Assembly (NCBI GenBank): GCA_024235135.1
Contig: JACKMZ010000002.1
Span: 310,001 to 374,000, forward strand
Direction of reading: 5' to 3'
Source: Gammaproteobacteria bacterium
GTDB taxonomy: Bacteria > Pseudomonadota > Gammaproteobacteria > Competibacterales > Competibacteraceae
DNA: 64,000 nucleotides
Part shown: piece by piece, positions 26,339 through 35,055 of the stretch
Layout: each line of letters opens with the position of its first letter
How positions within the stretch are numbered: the first letter of the stretch is position 1
The notes under the pieces: model-generated
The model's input: only the letters and a program-made list of their open reading frames with translations
What the model was told of the DNA's origin: nothing
Databases searched by the model: none
Translations under genes and position numbers: made by a program

Positions 26339-27610
26339 ATGAGCAGCATGGGACTCAAGCGGCTTGCCGAAGTGGAAGCCGCCATCGCCCAACGCCGAGC
26401 GGGGTCGGGGACTCCAATCACGGTGTTCACGACCGGTTCAAGCGGTCGCCAAGCGGCGGCCAGTCAGAAAACCGTGCTGTTTCGCGTCTTCATCGTGCGC
26501 AAAAACGAACGGGGCCTGTTGTTCGAGAACGGCGATTTCAGCGCCTTCCTGGAGCCGGGGAAATACCGTTTTCTCGATCCCTTGCGCAAAGTGAGCCTCC
26601 AGTTGTTCGATCTCTCCGTGCCGGAATTCGAGCATCCTCTGACGGATTTCCTGCTCAAGCACCATGCCGAGACAATGGCGCGCTATTTCGACACGGTCGA
26701 GTTGGCTGTCCAGCAGGTCGCGCTGGTCTACAAGAACGGCCGTTTGGCCGATATTCTGCCGCCTTCCAGCCGTACCCTGTTTTGGCGTGGCGTGGTGGAG
26801 GTGCGCACCGATTGCATCGATATGGCCGAGAATCCGGTCATCGCGCCCGAGCAGGCGGCGTGGCTGGTGCACGCGACTGAGCCTACGCTGCGCGCGGCCG
26901 TGGAACGATCCGTCTATAGTCGTGAAGTGCCCGAACATCATCTGGGGTTGCTTTATGTCGATGGCCGATGCCAGAAGACGCTGGAACCGGGACTGCACGC
27001 CTATTGGCGGCACAACCGATCCATCGCCATCGATCTCGTGGATACCCGCCTGCAGGACCTGGAGGTGTCCGGCCAGGAAATTCTGACCAAGGACAAGGTG
27101 AACCTGCGCATCAATCTTGCCGCCAGTTACCGTCTGATGGACGTTTTGCGCACCTTGAGCGTGTTACCGAAACCGGCGGAGTTCCTGTATCGGGAATTGC
27201 AGTTCGGATTGCGGGCGGTGGTCGGCACGCGCACGCTCGACGAGTTGCTGGAGAACAAGAACCTCATCGACGAAGGCGTACTTGCCCATATTCAAACCAA
27301 AACCGCCGAGCTGGGTATCGAAATCGCCAGCGTCGGCGTCAAGGACATCATTCTGCCCGGCGATATGAAAACCTTGCTCGGCAAGGTGGTCGAGGCGGAG
27401 AAAGCCGCCCAAGCCAATATCATTCGTCGCCGCGAGGAGACCGCCGCGACGCGCTCTCTGCTCAATACCGCGAAAGTGATGGAGGAAAACCCCACGGCCT
27501 TGCGTTTGAAGGAACTGGAAACCCTGGAGAAAGTGGTCGAGAAAGTGGGAAATCTTTCGGTCTATGGCGGTTTGGACGGGTTGCTGAAGGAACTGATCAA
27601 GCTGCGCTAA
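26339..27610 (+). CDS. SPFH/Band 7 protein with three N-terminal beta-repeats (slipin-like)
   Basis: 423 residues. The C-terminal half is an SPFH domain (LTKDKVNLRINLAASYRLMD, then DIILPGDMKTLLGKVVEAEK and a helical tail). Before it, one motif occurs three times: LLFENGDFSAFLEPGKYRF (60-78), LVYKNGRLADILPPSSRTLF (129-148) and LLYVDGRCQKTLEPGLHAYW (204-223). There is no membrane helix at the N-terminus, unlike the second slipin in this window (57023). Membrane-microdomain scaffolding is the family's usual role; here a soluble or peripheral protein is likely. Single gene, convergent with the LysR gene. Confidence 0.85.
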   Translation: MSSMGLKRLAEVEAAIAQRRAGSGTPITVFTTGSSGRQAAASQKTVLFRVFIVRKNERGLLFENGDFSAFLEPGKYRFLDPLRKVSLQLFDLSVPEFEHPLTDFLLKHHAETMARYFDTVELAVQQVALVYKNGRLADILPPSSRTLFWRGVVEVRTDCIDMAENPVIAPEQAAWLVHATEPTLRAAVERSVYSREVPEHHLGLLYVDGRCQKTLEPGLHAYWRHNRSIAIDLVDTRLQDLEVSGQEILTKDKVNLRINLAASYRLMDVLRTLSVLPKPAEFLYRELQFGLRAVVGTRTLDELLENKNLIDEGVLAHIQTKTAELGIEIASVGVKDIILPGDMKTLLGKVVEAEKAAQANIIRRREETAATRSLLNTAKVMEENPTALRLKELETLEKVVEKVGNLSVYGGLDGLLKELIKLR

Positions 27611-27705
27611 AGCGGAGTATCCATGATGCGGCTGGCGGGATGCCGGACATTCTTCGATCCGCCTGATGCACTCGGATTGATGTGCGTCGCCGTCCTCGGG
27701 CGTGT

Positions 27706-28638
27706 TTATTCCGGGTTGGGCATCTCGGCCATCCACCGATCCCAGTACGGATCGGAGCCGAACCGTTCGATCAGGAAATCCACGAAAGTGCGGACCTTGG
27801 CCGAGAGATGTCGACGTGCCGGATACACCGCAAAGATTTTCCGCTCCAGCGGTTTGAACGCCGGCAAAGGTATCAGCCGGCCCGCGGCCAGATCCTCGCC
27901 GATCAGATCGGTGGGCAGATTCACGATGCCATTGCCGGCTAAAGCGGCTACCCGCAACGCTTCCCCGCTATTGGAACTGAAGCTCCCGGATACGCGGACC
28001 CGTTGCCGATCATGGCCGGTATCCAAGAGCCAATCGCCGGCCATCGGGGATTCGGCGGCCACTAAACAATTGTGTTGTGCAAACTCGCTGAAATGGCGGG
28101 GTGACCCCCACTTTTTCAGGTATTCCGGGGCGGCGCAGGCAACGAAATGTAGGCGGGTGATCGGGCGGGCGATCAGTGTCGAGGGCGGCAATTCCGTACT
28201 GGCCGCGCGTATGGACAGATCGTAGCCTTCCTCGATCGGATCGATGATGCGATCCCGCAGAATCAATTCCACATTGACTTGGGGATACCGGTCCGAGTAG
28301 CCGCAAATGGCGGGCGCAATATGTTTGGCGCCGAAAGCGACCACCGCATTGACGCGCAGTTTCCCCCGCGGAGTGACGCTGGCGGCGCTAACGGCCCGTT
28401 CGGCTTCCTCCAGGTCGCTCAAGATCTGCGCGCAGCGTTCGTAATAGGCCCTACCGCTTTCGGTCAGACTCAAGCGGCGGGTCGTTCGGTTGAGTAGCCG
28501 ACTTCCCAAACGATCCTCCAGCGCCATGACATGCTTGCTCACCATGGCCGGGGAAAGTTCCAGCCGTTCGGCGGCTGCGGCGAAACTGTTCGATTCCACC
28601 ACTTGCCGGAAGACCTTCATGCTCAACAGCGTATCCAT
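27706..28638 (-). CDS. LysR-family transcriptional regulator
   Basis: 310 residues. N-terminal winged helix (VFRQVVESNSFAAAAERLEL, then SPAMVSKHVMALEDRLG) and a C-terminal ligand-binding domain. It resembles the CrgA/AaeR-type LysR subgroup (DTLLSMKVFRQVVES start). It is divergent from the DoxX and dioxygenase genes with 145 bases between starts, the typical position for a regulator of that pair. The intergenic stretch is AT-rich and holds the palindrome CAATTGACAATT-like sequence near 28700, a possible binding site. The inducer is unknown. Confidence 0.92.
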   Translation of the reverse strand: MDTLLSMKVFRQVVESNSFAAAAERLELSPAMVSKHVMALEDRLGSRLLNRTTRRLSLTESGRAYYERCAQILSDLEEAERAVSAASVTPRGKLRVNAVVAFGAKHIAPAICGYSDRYPQVNVELILRDRIIDPIEEGYDLSIRAASTELPPSTLIARPITRLHFVACAAPEYLKKWGSPRHFSEFAQHNCLVAAESPMAGDWLLDTGHDRQRVRVSGSFSSNSGEALRVAALAGNGIVNLPTDLIGEDLAAGRLIPLPAFKPLERKIFAVYPARRHLSAKVRTFVDFLIERFGSDPYWDRWMAEMPNPE

Positions 28639-28707
28639 GCTATCTCTATTATTTACCAGAATGAAATTGTTTATTGCATAACAGGCAGTTTATTAATTAA
28701 TTGTCAA

Positions 28708-28737
28708 TTGGCAAGATGCTCCCATCGACTTCATAGT
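28708..28737 (+). promoter_or_regulatory. Putative promoter for doxX-dioxygenase
   Basis: TTGGCA at 28708-28713, an 18-base spacer, then CATAGT at 28732-28737. Four of six bases fit the -10 consensus. It lies in the AT-rich region between the divergent LysR gene and the DoxX gene. Confidence 0.35.
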
Positions 28738-28783
28738 CGCTCATCCCCCTACACTTCGCACGGCTCGAACAAGGAGAATTTCC

Positions 28784-29191
28784 ATGACTACAACCGCCAC
28801 GACGCCTTATGCCGCCCTTTTGCTGCGGGTCAGCTTGGGCGTCCTGTTCATTGCGCATGCCTTGCTCAAACTCCTGGTCTTCACTTTGCCGGGCACCGTC
28901 CAGTATTTCGCTTCCCTGGGCTTGCCTGGGCCATTGGCCTATCTGGTGTTCGCCGCCGAACTCAGTGGCGGCGTGCTGCTGGTGCTCGGTGTCTATACCC
29001 GTTGGGTGGCATTGGCTTTGGTGCCGATCATGGTGGGAGCCACATCGGTCCATATCGGCAACGGCTGGGTGTTTTCCAGTGCCGGAGGAGGCTGGGAATT
29101 TCCGGTTTACTGGACGGTGACCCTGTTCGTGCAGTTTCTGCTCGGCGATGGCGCGTTGGCGCTCAAACCGTCCGCAGCTGAGCGATCCTGA
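28784..29191 (+). CDS. DoxX-family membrane protein
   Basis: 135 residues with four predicted membrane helices (starting near residues 9, 47, 74 and 105). DoxX-family motifs are recognisable (ALLLRVSLGVLFIAHALLKL and AELSGGVLLVLGVYTRW). The family is linked to quinone-dependent redox and thiosulfate oxidation in archaea, but most bacterial members have no defined function. AAGGAG precedes the ATG. It shares a transcript direction with the dioxygenase 57 bases downstream, and a LysR regulator faces away from both. Confidence 0.88.
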   Translation: MTTTATTPYAALLLRVSLGVLFIAHALLKLLVFTLPGTVQYFASLGLPGPLAYLVFAAELSGGVLLVLGVYTRWVALALVPIMVGATSVHIGNGWVFSSAGGGWEFPVYWTVTLFVQFLLGDGALALKPSAAERS

Positions 29192-29248
29192 ACCCCCGCG
29201 TTTGGGCTCGATCCATCTGTTGATTCTGGTCGTTGGGAGTCTTCGTCA

Positions 29249-30055
29249 ATGAATGCAATACCAACCCTGTTTGTCTCCCACGGTTCGCCGTTGCTGGCCT
29301 TGGAGGACGGGCCGGCGCGGCGGTTTCTCGGCGAACTCGGCAAACAACTGCCCAGGCCGTCAGCGATTCTGGCCGTCTCCGCACATTGGCAGGATCGCCG
29401 GCCCACCGTGAGCTTTGCCGATCAACCGGAAACGATTCATGACTTCGGTGGTTTTCCGGATGCGCTGTATCAACTGCACTATCCCGTGCCGGGCGCTCCC
29501 GCCCTGGCGGAGGAAACGGCGAATCTGCTGGAAAAAGCCGGCTTCGAGGTGGGCCACAACCTCTCGCGGGGACTCGATCACGGGGCCTGGGCGCCGCTTC
29601 GTTTGATGTATCCGGCCGGGGAGATACCCGTGACCCAACTGGCGCTGCTCCACGGCGCCGGACCACGCGAACACTATGAGTTGGGGGCGGCATTGCGGCC
29701 GTTGCACGCGCAGGGCGTGCTGATCGTCGGATCGGGTTCCATGACCCACAACCTCTATCGGCTAATGGGAAATGACGGGGCTGAATCAGCGCCCCGTTGG
29801 GTGAGCGAGTTCGCCGAATGGATCGCGGCCAGGCTGCGCACGGGAGATATCGAGGCGTTGCTCGATTACCGGCGGCAAGCACCGCATGCCGCTGACAATC
29901 ACCCGACGGAAGAACACCTGCTGCCCTTGTTCGTGGCCTTGGGCGCCGCCGGTGAAGACGCGATCGCGAGGCGTTTGCACGCCAGTTATACCTATGGCGT
30001 GTTGGCGATGGACGCTTATGCTTTCGATGGTTCCGATGAGGAAACGGTGGTCTGA
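29249..30055 (+). CDS. Class III extradiol ring-cleavage dioxygenase (DODA/YgiD type)
   Basis: 268 residues. Metal-binding His are seen in FVSHGSPLLAL (H11), SAHWQDRRP and GLDHGAWAPLRLMYP, and a late His in GSGSMTHNLY. This is the LigB-like YgiD/DODA family, which opens catechol-type rings; plant DODA acts on DOPA. The native substrate in bacteria is often unknown. It follows doxX and shares the LysR regulator, and such LysR-DoxX-dioxygenase groups are common in proteobacteria. It ends four bases before the convergent kinase gene's stop. Confidence 0.9.
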   Translation: MNAIPTLFVSHGSPLLALEDGPARRFLGELGKQLPRPSAILAVSAHWQDRRPTVSFADQPETIHDFGGFPDALYQLHYPVPGAPALAEETANLLEKAGFEVGHNLSRGLDHGAWAPLRLMYPAGEIPVTQLALLHGAGPREHYELGAALRPLHAQGVLIVGSGSMTHNLYRLMGNDGAESAPRWVSEFAEWIAARLRTGDIEALLDYRRQAPHAADNHPTEEHLLPLFVALGAAGEDAIARRLHASYTYGVLAMDAYAFDGSDEETVV

Positions 30056-30059
30056 CTGT

Positions 30060-30992
30060 TTAAAGCCGATAACCGAAATTCTCTGAGAATCGCTCGCGAA
30101 ATTCATCCCAATCGAAGCGATGGTTCTGCGTGCCGGGTTTCTCGATTTTATAAGCGCCCGCCAGAGCGGCGATGCGTCCCGTGGTTTCCCAGTCCAGGCC
30201 ACGCATCATGCCGTATAGCAGTCCCGCCCGGTAGGCATCCCCGCAGCCGGTGGGATCGACGACTTCCTTGGCTAGCGCCGCTGGAATGTCGATGCGCGCG
30301 TCCGCTGTTTGGATATACGAGCCATTGACGCCACAGGTCACAATCAAGGCCCGCACGCGCGGCGCGATTTCAGCCGCCGACAGCCCCGTTCGTTCCTGAA
30401 TCAAGGCGAATTCGTAATCGTTCACCGTGACCCAGTCGGCTTGTTCGATCATGGCGATCAGATCGTCGCCGTTGAACAGCGGCATGGCCTGACCGGGGTC
30501 GAAAATGAAGGGAATGCCCGCGGCCTGGAACTGCCGGGCATGAGCCAGCATGCCCTCGCGGCTGTCCGGCGACACCATGCCCAGGGTGATGCCGGCGCTA
30601 TCCGGCACGGCCACTTGCGCGGAAAAGGCCATGGCGCCGGGATGAAAGGCCGTGATCTGGTTGTCGTCCAGGTCGGACGTGATGTACGCCTGCGCGGTGT
30701 AACTGCCCGGCACCGTCTCGATATATCGTCGGTCTATGCACTGACTGTCCAACCATTGCGCGTAAGGGGCGAAATCCTCCCCTACCGTGCCCAAGGGATA
30801 GCCCGAGCCACCCAACAACTTGAGCGTGTAGGCGACATTGCCGGCGCAGCCGCCGAACTCCCTGCGGAGCGTCGGCACCAGAAACGACACGTTCAGCATG
30901 TGTACCTTGTCGGGCAGGATGTGATTCTTGAAGTGATCCTGAAACACCATGATCACGTCAAAAGCCAGGGAACCGCAGATTAAAGCAGCCAT
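30060..30992 (-). CDS. PfkB-family sugar or nucleoside kinase
   Basis: 310 residues. PfkB signature 1 reads GGCAGNVAYTLKLLGG and signature 2 reads DPTGCGDAYRAGLLYG, with the catalytic Asp. The substrate-lid region and the start (ALICGSLAFDVIMVF) resemble adenosine-kinase-like or ribokinase-like PfkB proteins of proteobacteria. ATG at 30992 was chosen: GAGGA lies upstream, while a longer frame to 31043 would overlap dgkA. It lies 13 bases after dgkA, so the two likely form an operon. Substrate not certain. Confidence 0.88.
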   Translation of the reverse strand: MAALICGSLAFDVIMVFQDHFKNHILPDKVHMLNVSFLVPTLRREFGGCAGNVAYTLKLLGGSGYPLGTVGEDFAPYAQWLDSQCIDRRYIETVPGSYTAQAYITSDLDDNQITAFHPGAMAFSAQVAVPDSAGITLGMVSPDSREGMLAHARQFQAAGIPFIFDPGQAMPLFNGDDLIAMIEQADWVTVNDYEFALIQERTGLSAAEIAPRVRALIVTCGVNGSYIQTADARIDIPAALAKEVVDPTGCGDAYRAGLLYGMMRGLDWETTGRIAALAGAYKIEKPGTQNHRFDWDEFRERFSENFGYRL

Positions 30993-31005
30993 AGAGCGTA
31001 TATCC

Positions 31006-31371
31006 TCAATCCCATAACAGGAGAATCCAGACCACGCTGGCATTGACCAGCGATACGAATACCGCCGCCGAACCGATATCCTTGGCCCGTCCAGACAACT
31101 CGTGACGTTCCGGACCGATGCGGTCCACCACGGCTTCGATGCCGGAGTTGACCAGTTCCGCGAAGATGATCAACAGCAGGCTGCCGATCAATAACACCCG
31201 TTCCACGCCGTCGTTGCCCAGCCACAGGGCGAGGGGCGTAAGAATCAGGCACAACAGCGCCTCCTGGCGAAACGCTTCTTCGTTACGCCAGACGGCCTTG
31301 AGTCCAGCCCAGGAATAACCGGTGGCGTTAAGCAGACGGCGCAGGCCGCGATGCGGTTGATTGGCCATCAT
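31006..31371 (-). CDS. dgkA: Diacylglycerol kinase
   Basis: 121 residues, three membrane helices. Contains the family's NEEAFRQEALL and FAELVNSGIEAVVDRIG, with the catalytic Glu/Asn region. It rephosphorylates diacylglycerol made during periplasmic glucan or lipopolysaccharide modification. Start at ATG 31371; an upstream TTG at 31383 would add four residues. It lies 13 bases upstream of the PfkB kinase and probably shares its transcript. Confidence 0.93.
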   Translation of the reverse strand: MMANQPHRGLRRLLNATGYSWAGLKAVWRNEEAFRQEALLCLILTPLALWLGNDGVERVLLIGSLLLIIFAELVNSGIEAVVDRIGPERHELSGRAKDIGSAAVFVSLVNASVVWILLLWD

Positions 31372-31479
31372 CCGGCCCGGCAATGGGTCCCGCGCGGCGA
31401 TGTATCCGCACGGGATGGGTGGCGACGCGATGGAGCGCGGGCATGGTGGCGACGCGGTGCGATGAGTGCCGTGCAGCGT

Positions 31480-31980
31480 TCAAGCCAGCGCTTTCAGAGC
31501 GGCATCGTAATCGGGTTCGCTGGAGATTTCGGGGACCAATTCGGCATGCAATACTTTATTGTCGGCATCCAGGACGACCACGGCGCGGGCGGTGATGCCG
31601 GCTAGCGGGCCGTCGGTCAGCAGTACGCCGTAATCCTTGGCGAAGTTGCGCGAACGCATCATGGACAGCGGGACGACGTTTTCCAGTTTCTCGCCGGTGC
31701 AGAAACGTCCCTGGGCGAAAGGCAGATCGGAGGAAATGATCAACACTACCGTATCGGGATGGGCCTTGGCGTGTTCGTTGAATTTCCGGGTGGAAATGGC
31801 GCAGACCGGTGTGTCCAGACTGGGCACGATGTTCAACAGTTTTTTCTTGTCCGCGTAACTGGCCAGGTTGACGTCCGTCAGCGCGCCATTCACCAGATGC
31901 AAATCGGGGGCCTGGGCGCCTACGGCCGGTAGGTCGCCGTTGGTGTGAATCTCCGTGCCTTTGAATGTGATGCTTGCCAT
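31480..31980 (-). CDS. tpx: Thiol peroxidase
   Basis: 166 residues, same length as E. coli Tpx. Peroxidatic Cys in DTPVCAIST and resolving Cys in GRFCTGEK. It reduces hydroperoxides using thioredoxin. ATG at 31980 has GGAGG upstream. It follows gcvH by 36 bases on the same strand, so it may be read from the gcv transcript. Confidence 0.95.
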   Translation of the reverse strand: MASITFKGTEIHTNGDLPAVGAQAPDLHLVNGALTDVNLASYADKKKLLNIVPSLDTPVCAISTRKFNEHAKAHPDTVVLIISSDLPFAQGRFCTGEKLENVVPLSMMRSRNFAKDYGVLLTDGPLAGITARAVVVLDADNKVLHAELVPEISSEPDYDAALKALA

Positions 31981-32016
31981 GTTGGGGTAACCTCCGCGTG
32001 TGGGTGGAATCGTCAA

Positions 32017-32403
32017 CTATTCGACGGCGGCTTCGAGTTCGGCATAGGCCACCGCGTCCATCAACTGGTCCAGGTTGTCGCTGGGCGTCAGACGGAACAG
32101 CCAGCCTTCGCCATAGGGGTCCTGGTTGATGGTTTCCGGGGTATCGACCAAGGTCGCGTTGGCCTCCGCCACAGTGCCGTCCAGTGGGCAATAAATATCG
32201 GATGCCGCTTTGACCGATTCCACCACGGCGCATTCCTCGCCGGCTTTCAATTTCCGTCCCACTTCGGGTAGCTCGACGAAAACCATGTCCCCTAGTTGCG
32301 CCTGGGCGTGGTCGGTTATACCCACGGTGACCGTACCGTCACTCTCTTGGCGGACCCACTCATGCGTGGTGGTATATTTCAGATTGGAGGGAATGTGACT
32401 CAT
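32017..32403 (-). CDS. gcvH: Glycine cleavage system H protein
   Basis: 128 residues. The lipoylated Lys is in ESVKAASDIY, and the start (SNLKYTTTHEWV) is typical. It carries the aminomethyl group between P, T and L proteins. AGGGAG precedes the ATG at 32403. It is ten bases after gcvT, the same operon. No gcvP is in the window. Confidence 0.97.
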   Translation of the reverse strand: MSHIPSNLKYTTTHEWVRQESDGTVTVGITDHAQAQLGDMVFVELPEVGRKLKAGEECAVVESVKAASDIYCPLDGTVAEANATLVDTPETINQDPYGEGWLFRLTPSDNLDQLMDAVAYAELEAAVE

Positions 32404-32413
32404 GGGTGACTCC

Positions 32414-33520
32414 CTATACAGGTGGAGCGGAAGGCAGTCCAATCAAGCAATGGCCGTGGCGCACGAAGGGCGGTTTCACGACCAGGGCCGGGCAATATCG
32501 GCTGCGTACGTCCACTTGGCAATATGCGCCAATATCGGCGGGTACGCGAGCCAAACCGATGGCGCGTCCCAGCGTCGGCGAGAAGGTGCCGCTGGTGACG
32601 ATACCGGTAGCGCCACTGGGTGCGACCACCCGCTGTCGGGCGCGAAGCATGCCGCGTTCTTCCAGCACCAAGCCGATCTGGACGGTTTTGACTTTGTCTT
32701 GGCGTTGCTTTTCCAGCGCCGAGCGCCCGATGAATTTACGGTCCGTCGGCTCCCAGGCGACGCTCCAGCCCAGACCGCAGACCAGCGGTGAGGTACTTTC
32801 ATCCATCTCGTTGCCATACAGATTCAACCCGGCTTCCAGACGCAGGGAATCCCGGGCGCCCAGGCCACAGGGTTGGATACCGGCGTTCAGGAGTCGTTCC
32901 CACGATGCGGTGACGGCCGTCGCGGGTAATATGATTTCTATCCCATCTTCGCCCGTGTAGCCGGTACGGGAAATAATACGGTCCTGTTCATCCAAAAACT
33001 GAAAGGGGCGCAAAGCCTGTACCTGCTGTCCCGTATCGGACCCCAACGCTTCACCGAGCAGGGCCACGGCTTGCGGTCCCTGCACCGCTAATATGGCCAC
33101 GTCCAGGCGTTCTCGCAGGTCAGCCTCGAAACCACGGATCTGCTGATTCAGCCAGGCTATCGTCTTGTCGTGGGTCCCTGCGTTGGCCACCACGATGTAG
33201 CCGGCCTCGCCCCGGTCATACACCACCACGCCATCGAGTATGCCGCCGGTCTTGCTGAGTATGCAGCTGTACAAGGACTGGCCCGGCTGCAACCGGGCGA
33301 CGTCATTCGCCAGTACATAACGCAGAAAAGCCCGCGCTTCCAGACCTTTCACTTCCAAAAGGGTCATGTGCGATACATCGAAGACGCCCGCGCCTTGACG
33401 GACCTGAGCGTGTTCATGTAACTGCGAACCGTAGTGCAACGGCATCTCCCAGCCGCAGAAATCCAGCATTTTTGCTTCGCCGGAGATATGGAGATCGAAC
33501 AAAGGGGTTCTTTTTGCCAT
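32414..33520 (-). CDS. gcvT: Glycine cleavage system T protein (aminomethyltransferase)
   Basis: 368 residues. Begins AKRTPLFDLHISGEAKMLDFCGWEMP, carries VFDVSHM and the folate-binding Asp region, and ends with a GcvT C-terminal barrel (VTSGTFSPTLGRAIGLARVP). It makes 5,10-methylenetetrahydrofolate from the aminomethyl group. ATG at 33520 is preceded by AGGA. Operon with gcvH and perhaps tpx. Its one-carbon product feeds the folate pool used by MetH. Confidence 0.96.
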   Translation of the reverse strand: MAKRTPLFDLHISGEAKMLDFCGWEMPLHYGSQLHEHAQVRQGAGVFDVSHMTLLEVKGLEARAFLRYVLANDVARLQPGQSLYSCILSKTGGILDGVVVYDRGEAGYIVVANAGTHDKTIAWLNQQIRGFEADLRERLDVAILAVQGPQAVALLGEALGSDTGQQVQALRPFQFLDEQDRIISRTGYTGEDGIEIILPATAVTASWERLLNAGIQPCGLGARDSLRLEAGLNLYGNEMDESTSPLVCGLGWSVAWEPTDRKFIGRSALEKQRQDKVKTVQIGLVLEERGMLRARQRVVAPSGATGIVTSGTFSPTLGRAIGLARVPADIGAYCQVDVRSRYCPALVVKPPFVRHGHCLIGLPSAPPV

Positions 33521-33621
33521 AGATCCTGGTCTCGTTGAAATAGCAGTCGCTGGAGGGAATTCGTTTAAATAACCATAAAATCGGTGTTTGCTCAACCAAA
33601 CGGTGATCGATCATGCGGCCC

Positions 33622-34902
33622 TTAGGCATCCTCGGGCAGGATGTGCAAGCGATCGTCACCGTAGATATCCAGATCCGGGGCCAGTATCTGTACGTACCGA
33701 TCGAAATACAGGAACTGCTTGAGCAACAGGGCGAATTCGCGTGGAAAATGCAAGCCGTGGCGTTCGCCCACGGCGACCATGTCGAGCAAAAAACGATTGA
33801 TTGGATTGTTTTTACCCAAACTGTTCAGATCGTCTTCGCTGGCAAAGTCGTCCAGGCTGTCGATCAAGGCTTCCAGGTCACGCGACAAGGCCCCCACGTC
33901 CACCGTTTCCTTGGTGATGCCGATGCGCATCATGGCTTCGGCGATGCGCTGGTAATCGGCGGCGGGAATGGCCTCCATTAGAGACGCCATGGCAGCCCAA
34001 GTATCCGGGGAAATGCGTCCGACGATGCCGAAATCGATAAAACCGATGCGTCCGTCATCCAAAACCATGAGATTGCCGGCGTGCACATCGGCATGGAAGA
34101 ACTCGCAGTACAGCAGGCTGGCGAACCAGGTGTTCATCGCCGCGATCAGCGCGCCATCCGTATTCCGGGTCAGGCGGCGGATCGTTTCCAGATCGGTGAA
34201 AGGCGCCCCGTACAGGCGCTCCATGGTCAATACCCGCAACGTCGTCGCTTGCTCGTAAACCTGAGGCACGACAACTTGATCATTACCGGAGTTCGCGAGA
34301 AACCGTCCGAAGGTCCTCAAATTATCGGCTTCCTTGAGAAAATCACATTCTTCCATCATGGTCTTTTGTATTTCCTCGACGATGGCCGAGAGCGACGCCC
34401 AGGACAGGTTGGGTTTGAGAAATTCCAGAATCCGGGCGCTCGCGTAGAGGAAATTCAGGTCGGTCAGGAGAACGTTTTGCACACCGGGTTTTTGAATCTT
34501 GATCACCACATCTTCCCCGCTGCGCAAGCGGGCCGCGTGTACCTGGGCGATCGACGCCGAGGCCAGGGGCTCCGGATCGATCTCGGCGAACAGCTTAGGC
34601 AGGGAACGACCCAATTCCTCGCGTAATACCTTTTGCATGGTTTTGAAGGGCAGCGGGTCGGTCTGATCCAGGCAATACTGAAGCTCCTGCACATAGTCCG
34701 CGGGAAAGAAGGAAGGCGAGCTGGCCACGAATTGACCCAGTTTGATGTAGGTCGCGCCCAGTCTCTCGAACGTGCGCCGCAGCAGGCGCGGCGCGGGCGG
34801 GCGATCGCCTAGCAACCAGTTCAAACCGGTTCCGCCCAGGATCTTGGCCGTCTGCGCGATGCGCCAAGCACCCTGGAGACCGTTTCGGATCAGTGAAGCC
34901 AC
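33622..34902 (-). CDS. UbiB/ABC1-family atypical kinase
   Basis: 426 residues. The KxGQ motif reads YIKLGQF, the nucleotide site LASASIAQVHAARL, and the catalytic HADVHAGNLMVLDDGRIGFIDFG. Family members support ubiquinone synthesis or membrane lipid homeostasis. At 426 residues it lacks the C-terminal membrane helices of E. coli UbiB, so this is a paralogue type rather than UbiB itself. The GTG start at 34902 follows GGGAGAAT. Single gene, divergent from the phasin gene. Confidence 0.88.
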   Translation of the reverse strand: MASLIRNGLQGAWRIAQTAKILGGTGLNWLLGDRPPAPRLLRRTFERLGATYIKLGQFVASSPSFFPADYVQELQYCLDQTDPLPFKTMQKVLREELGRSLPKLFAEIDPEPLASASIAQVHAARLRSGEDVVIKIQKPGVQNVLLTDLNFLYASARILEFLKPNLSWASLSAIVEEIQKTMMEECDFLKEADNLRTFGRFLANSGNDQVVVPQVYEQATTLRVLTMERLYGAPFTDLETIRRLTRNTDGALIAAMNTWFASLLYCEFFHADVHAGNLMVLDDGRIGFIDFGIVGRISPDTWAAMASLMEAIPAADYQRIAEAMMRIGITKETVDVGALSRDLEALIDSLDDFASEDDLNSLGKNNPINRFLLDMVAVGERHGLHFPREFALLLKQFLYFDRYVQILAPDLDIYGDDRLHILPEDA

Positions 34903-34938
34903 GTTAATATTCTCCCGGCCAAACCCATGTAACCATTT

Positions 34939-34950
34939 TGCTGCAGTGCA
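34939..34950. promoter_or_regulatory. Phasin operator-like repeat, site 1
   Basis: TGCTGCAGTGCA, inside the longer TTTTGC...GCAAAA palindrome (34936-34953), ending nine bases before the -35 box. Site 2 at 34997 matches it in 10 of 12 bases. TGC-rich repeats are typical targets of the PHA-sensing repressor PhaR. Confidence 0.45.
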
Positions 34951-34959
34951 AAAGAATTA

Positions 34960-34988
34960 TTGACAAGGAGTTTGGGCCGCGTCACAAT
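34960..34988 (+). promoter_or_regulatory. Phasin promoter
   Basis: A perfect TTGACA at 34960-34965, a 17-base spacer and CACAAT at 34983-34988. Transcription would start near 34995, inside or just before operator-like site 2, so a repressor there would block it. Confidence 0.65.
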
Positions 34989-34996
34989 GTTGTTTA

Positions 34997-35008
34997 TGGT
35001 GCACTGCA
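34997..35008. promoter_or_regulatory. Phasin operator-like repeat, site 2
   Basis: TGGTGCACTGCA, at the expected transcription start and 58 bases (start to start) from site 1. One site just above the -35 box and one at the transcription start is the arrangement described for PhaR at the Cupriavidus phaP1 promoter. Confidence 0.45.
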
Positions 35009-35055
35009 CAAAAAATGTTATTCATAAGATCGTACCTTGTTTGGAGATCATATAG

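Noticed and set aside
25777..26880. 367-codon plus-strand open frame before and across the SPFH gene
   Set aside because: Most of it overlaps the SPFH gene in another frame, and the first part has no motif or good ribosome binding site.
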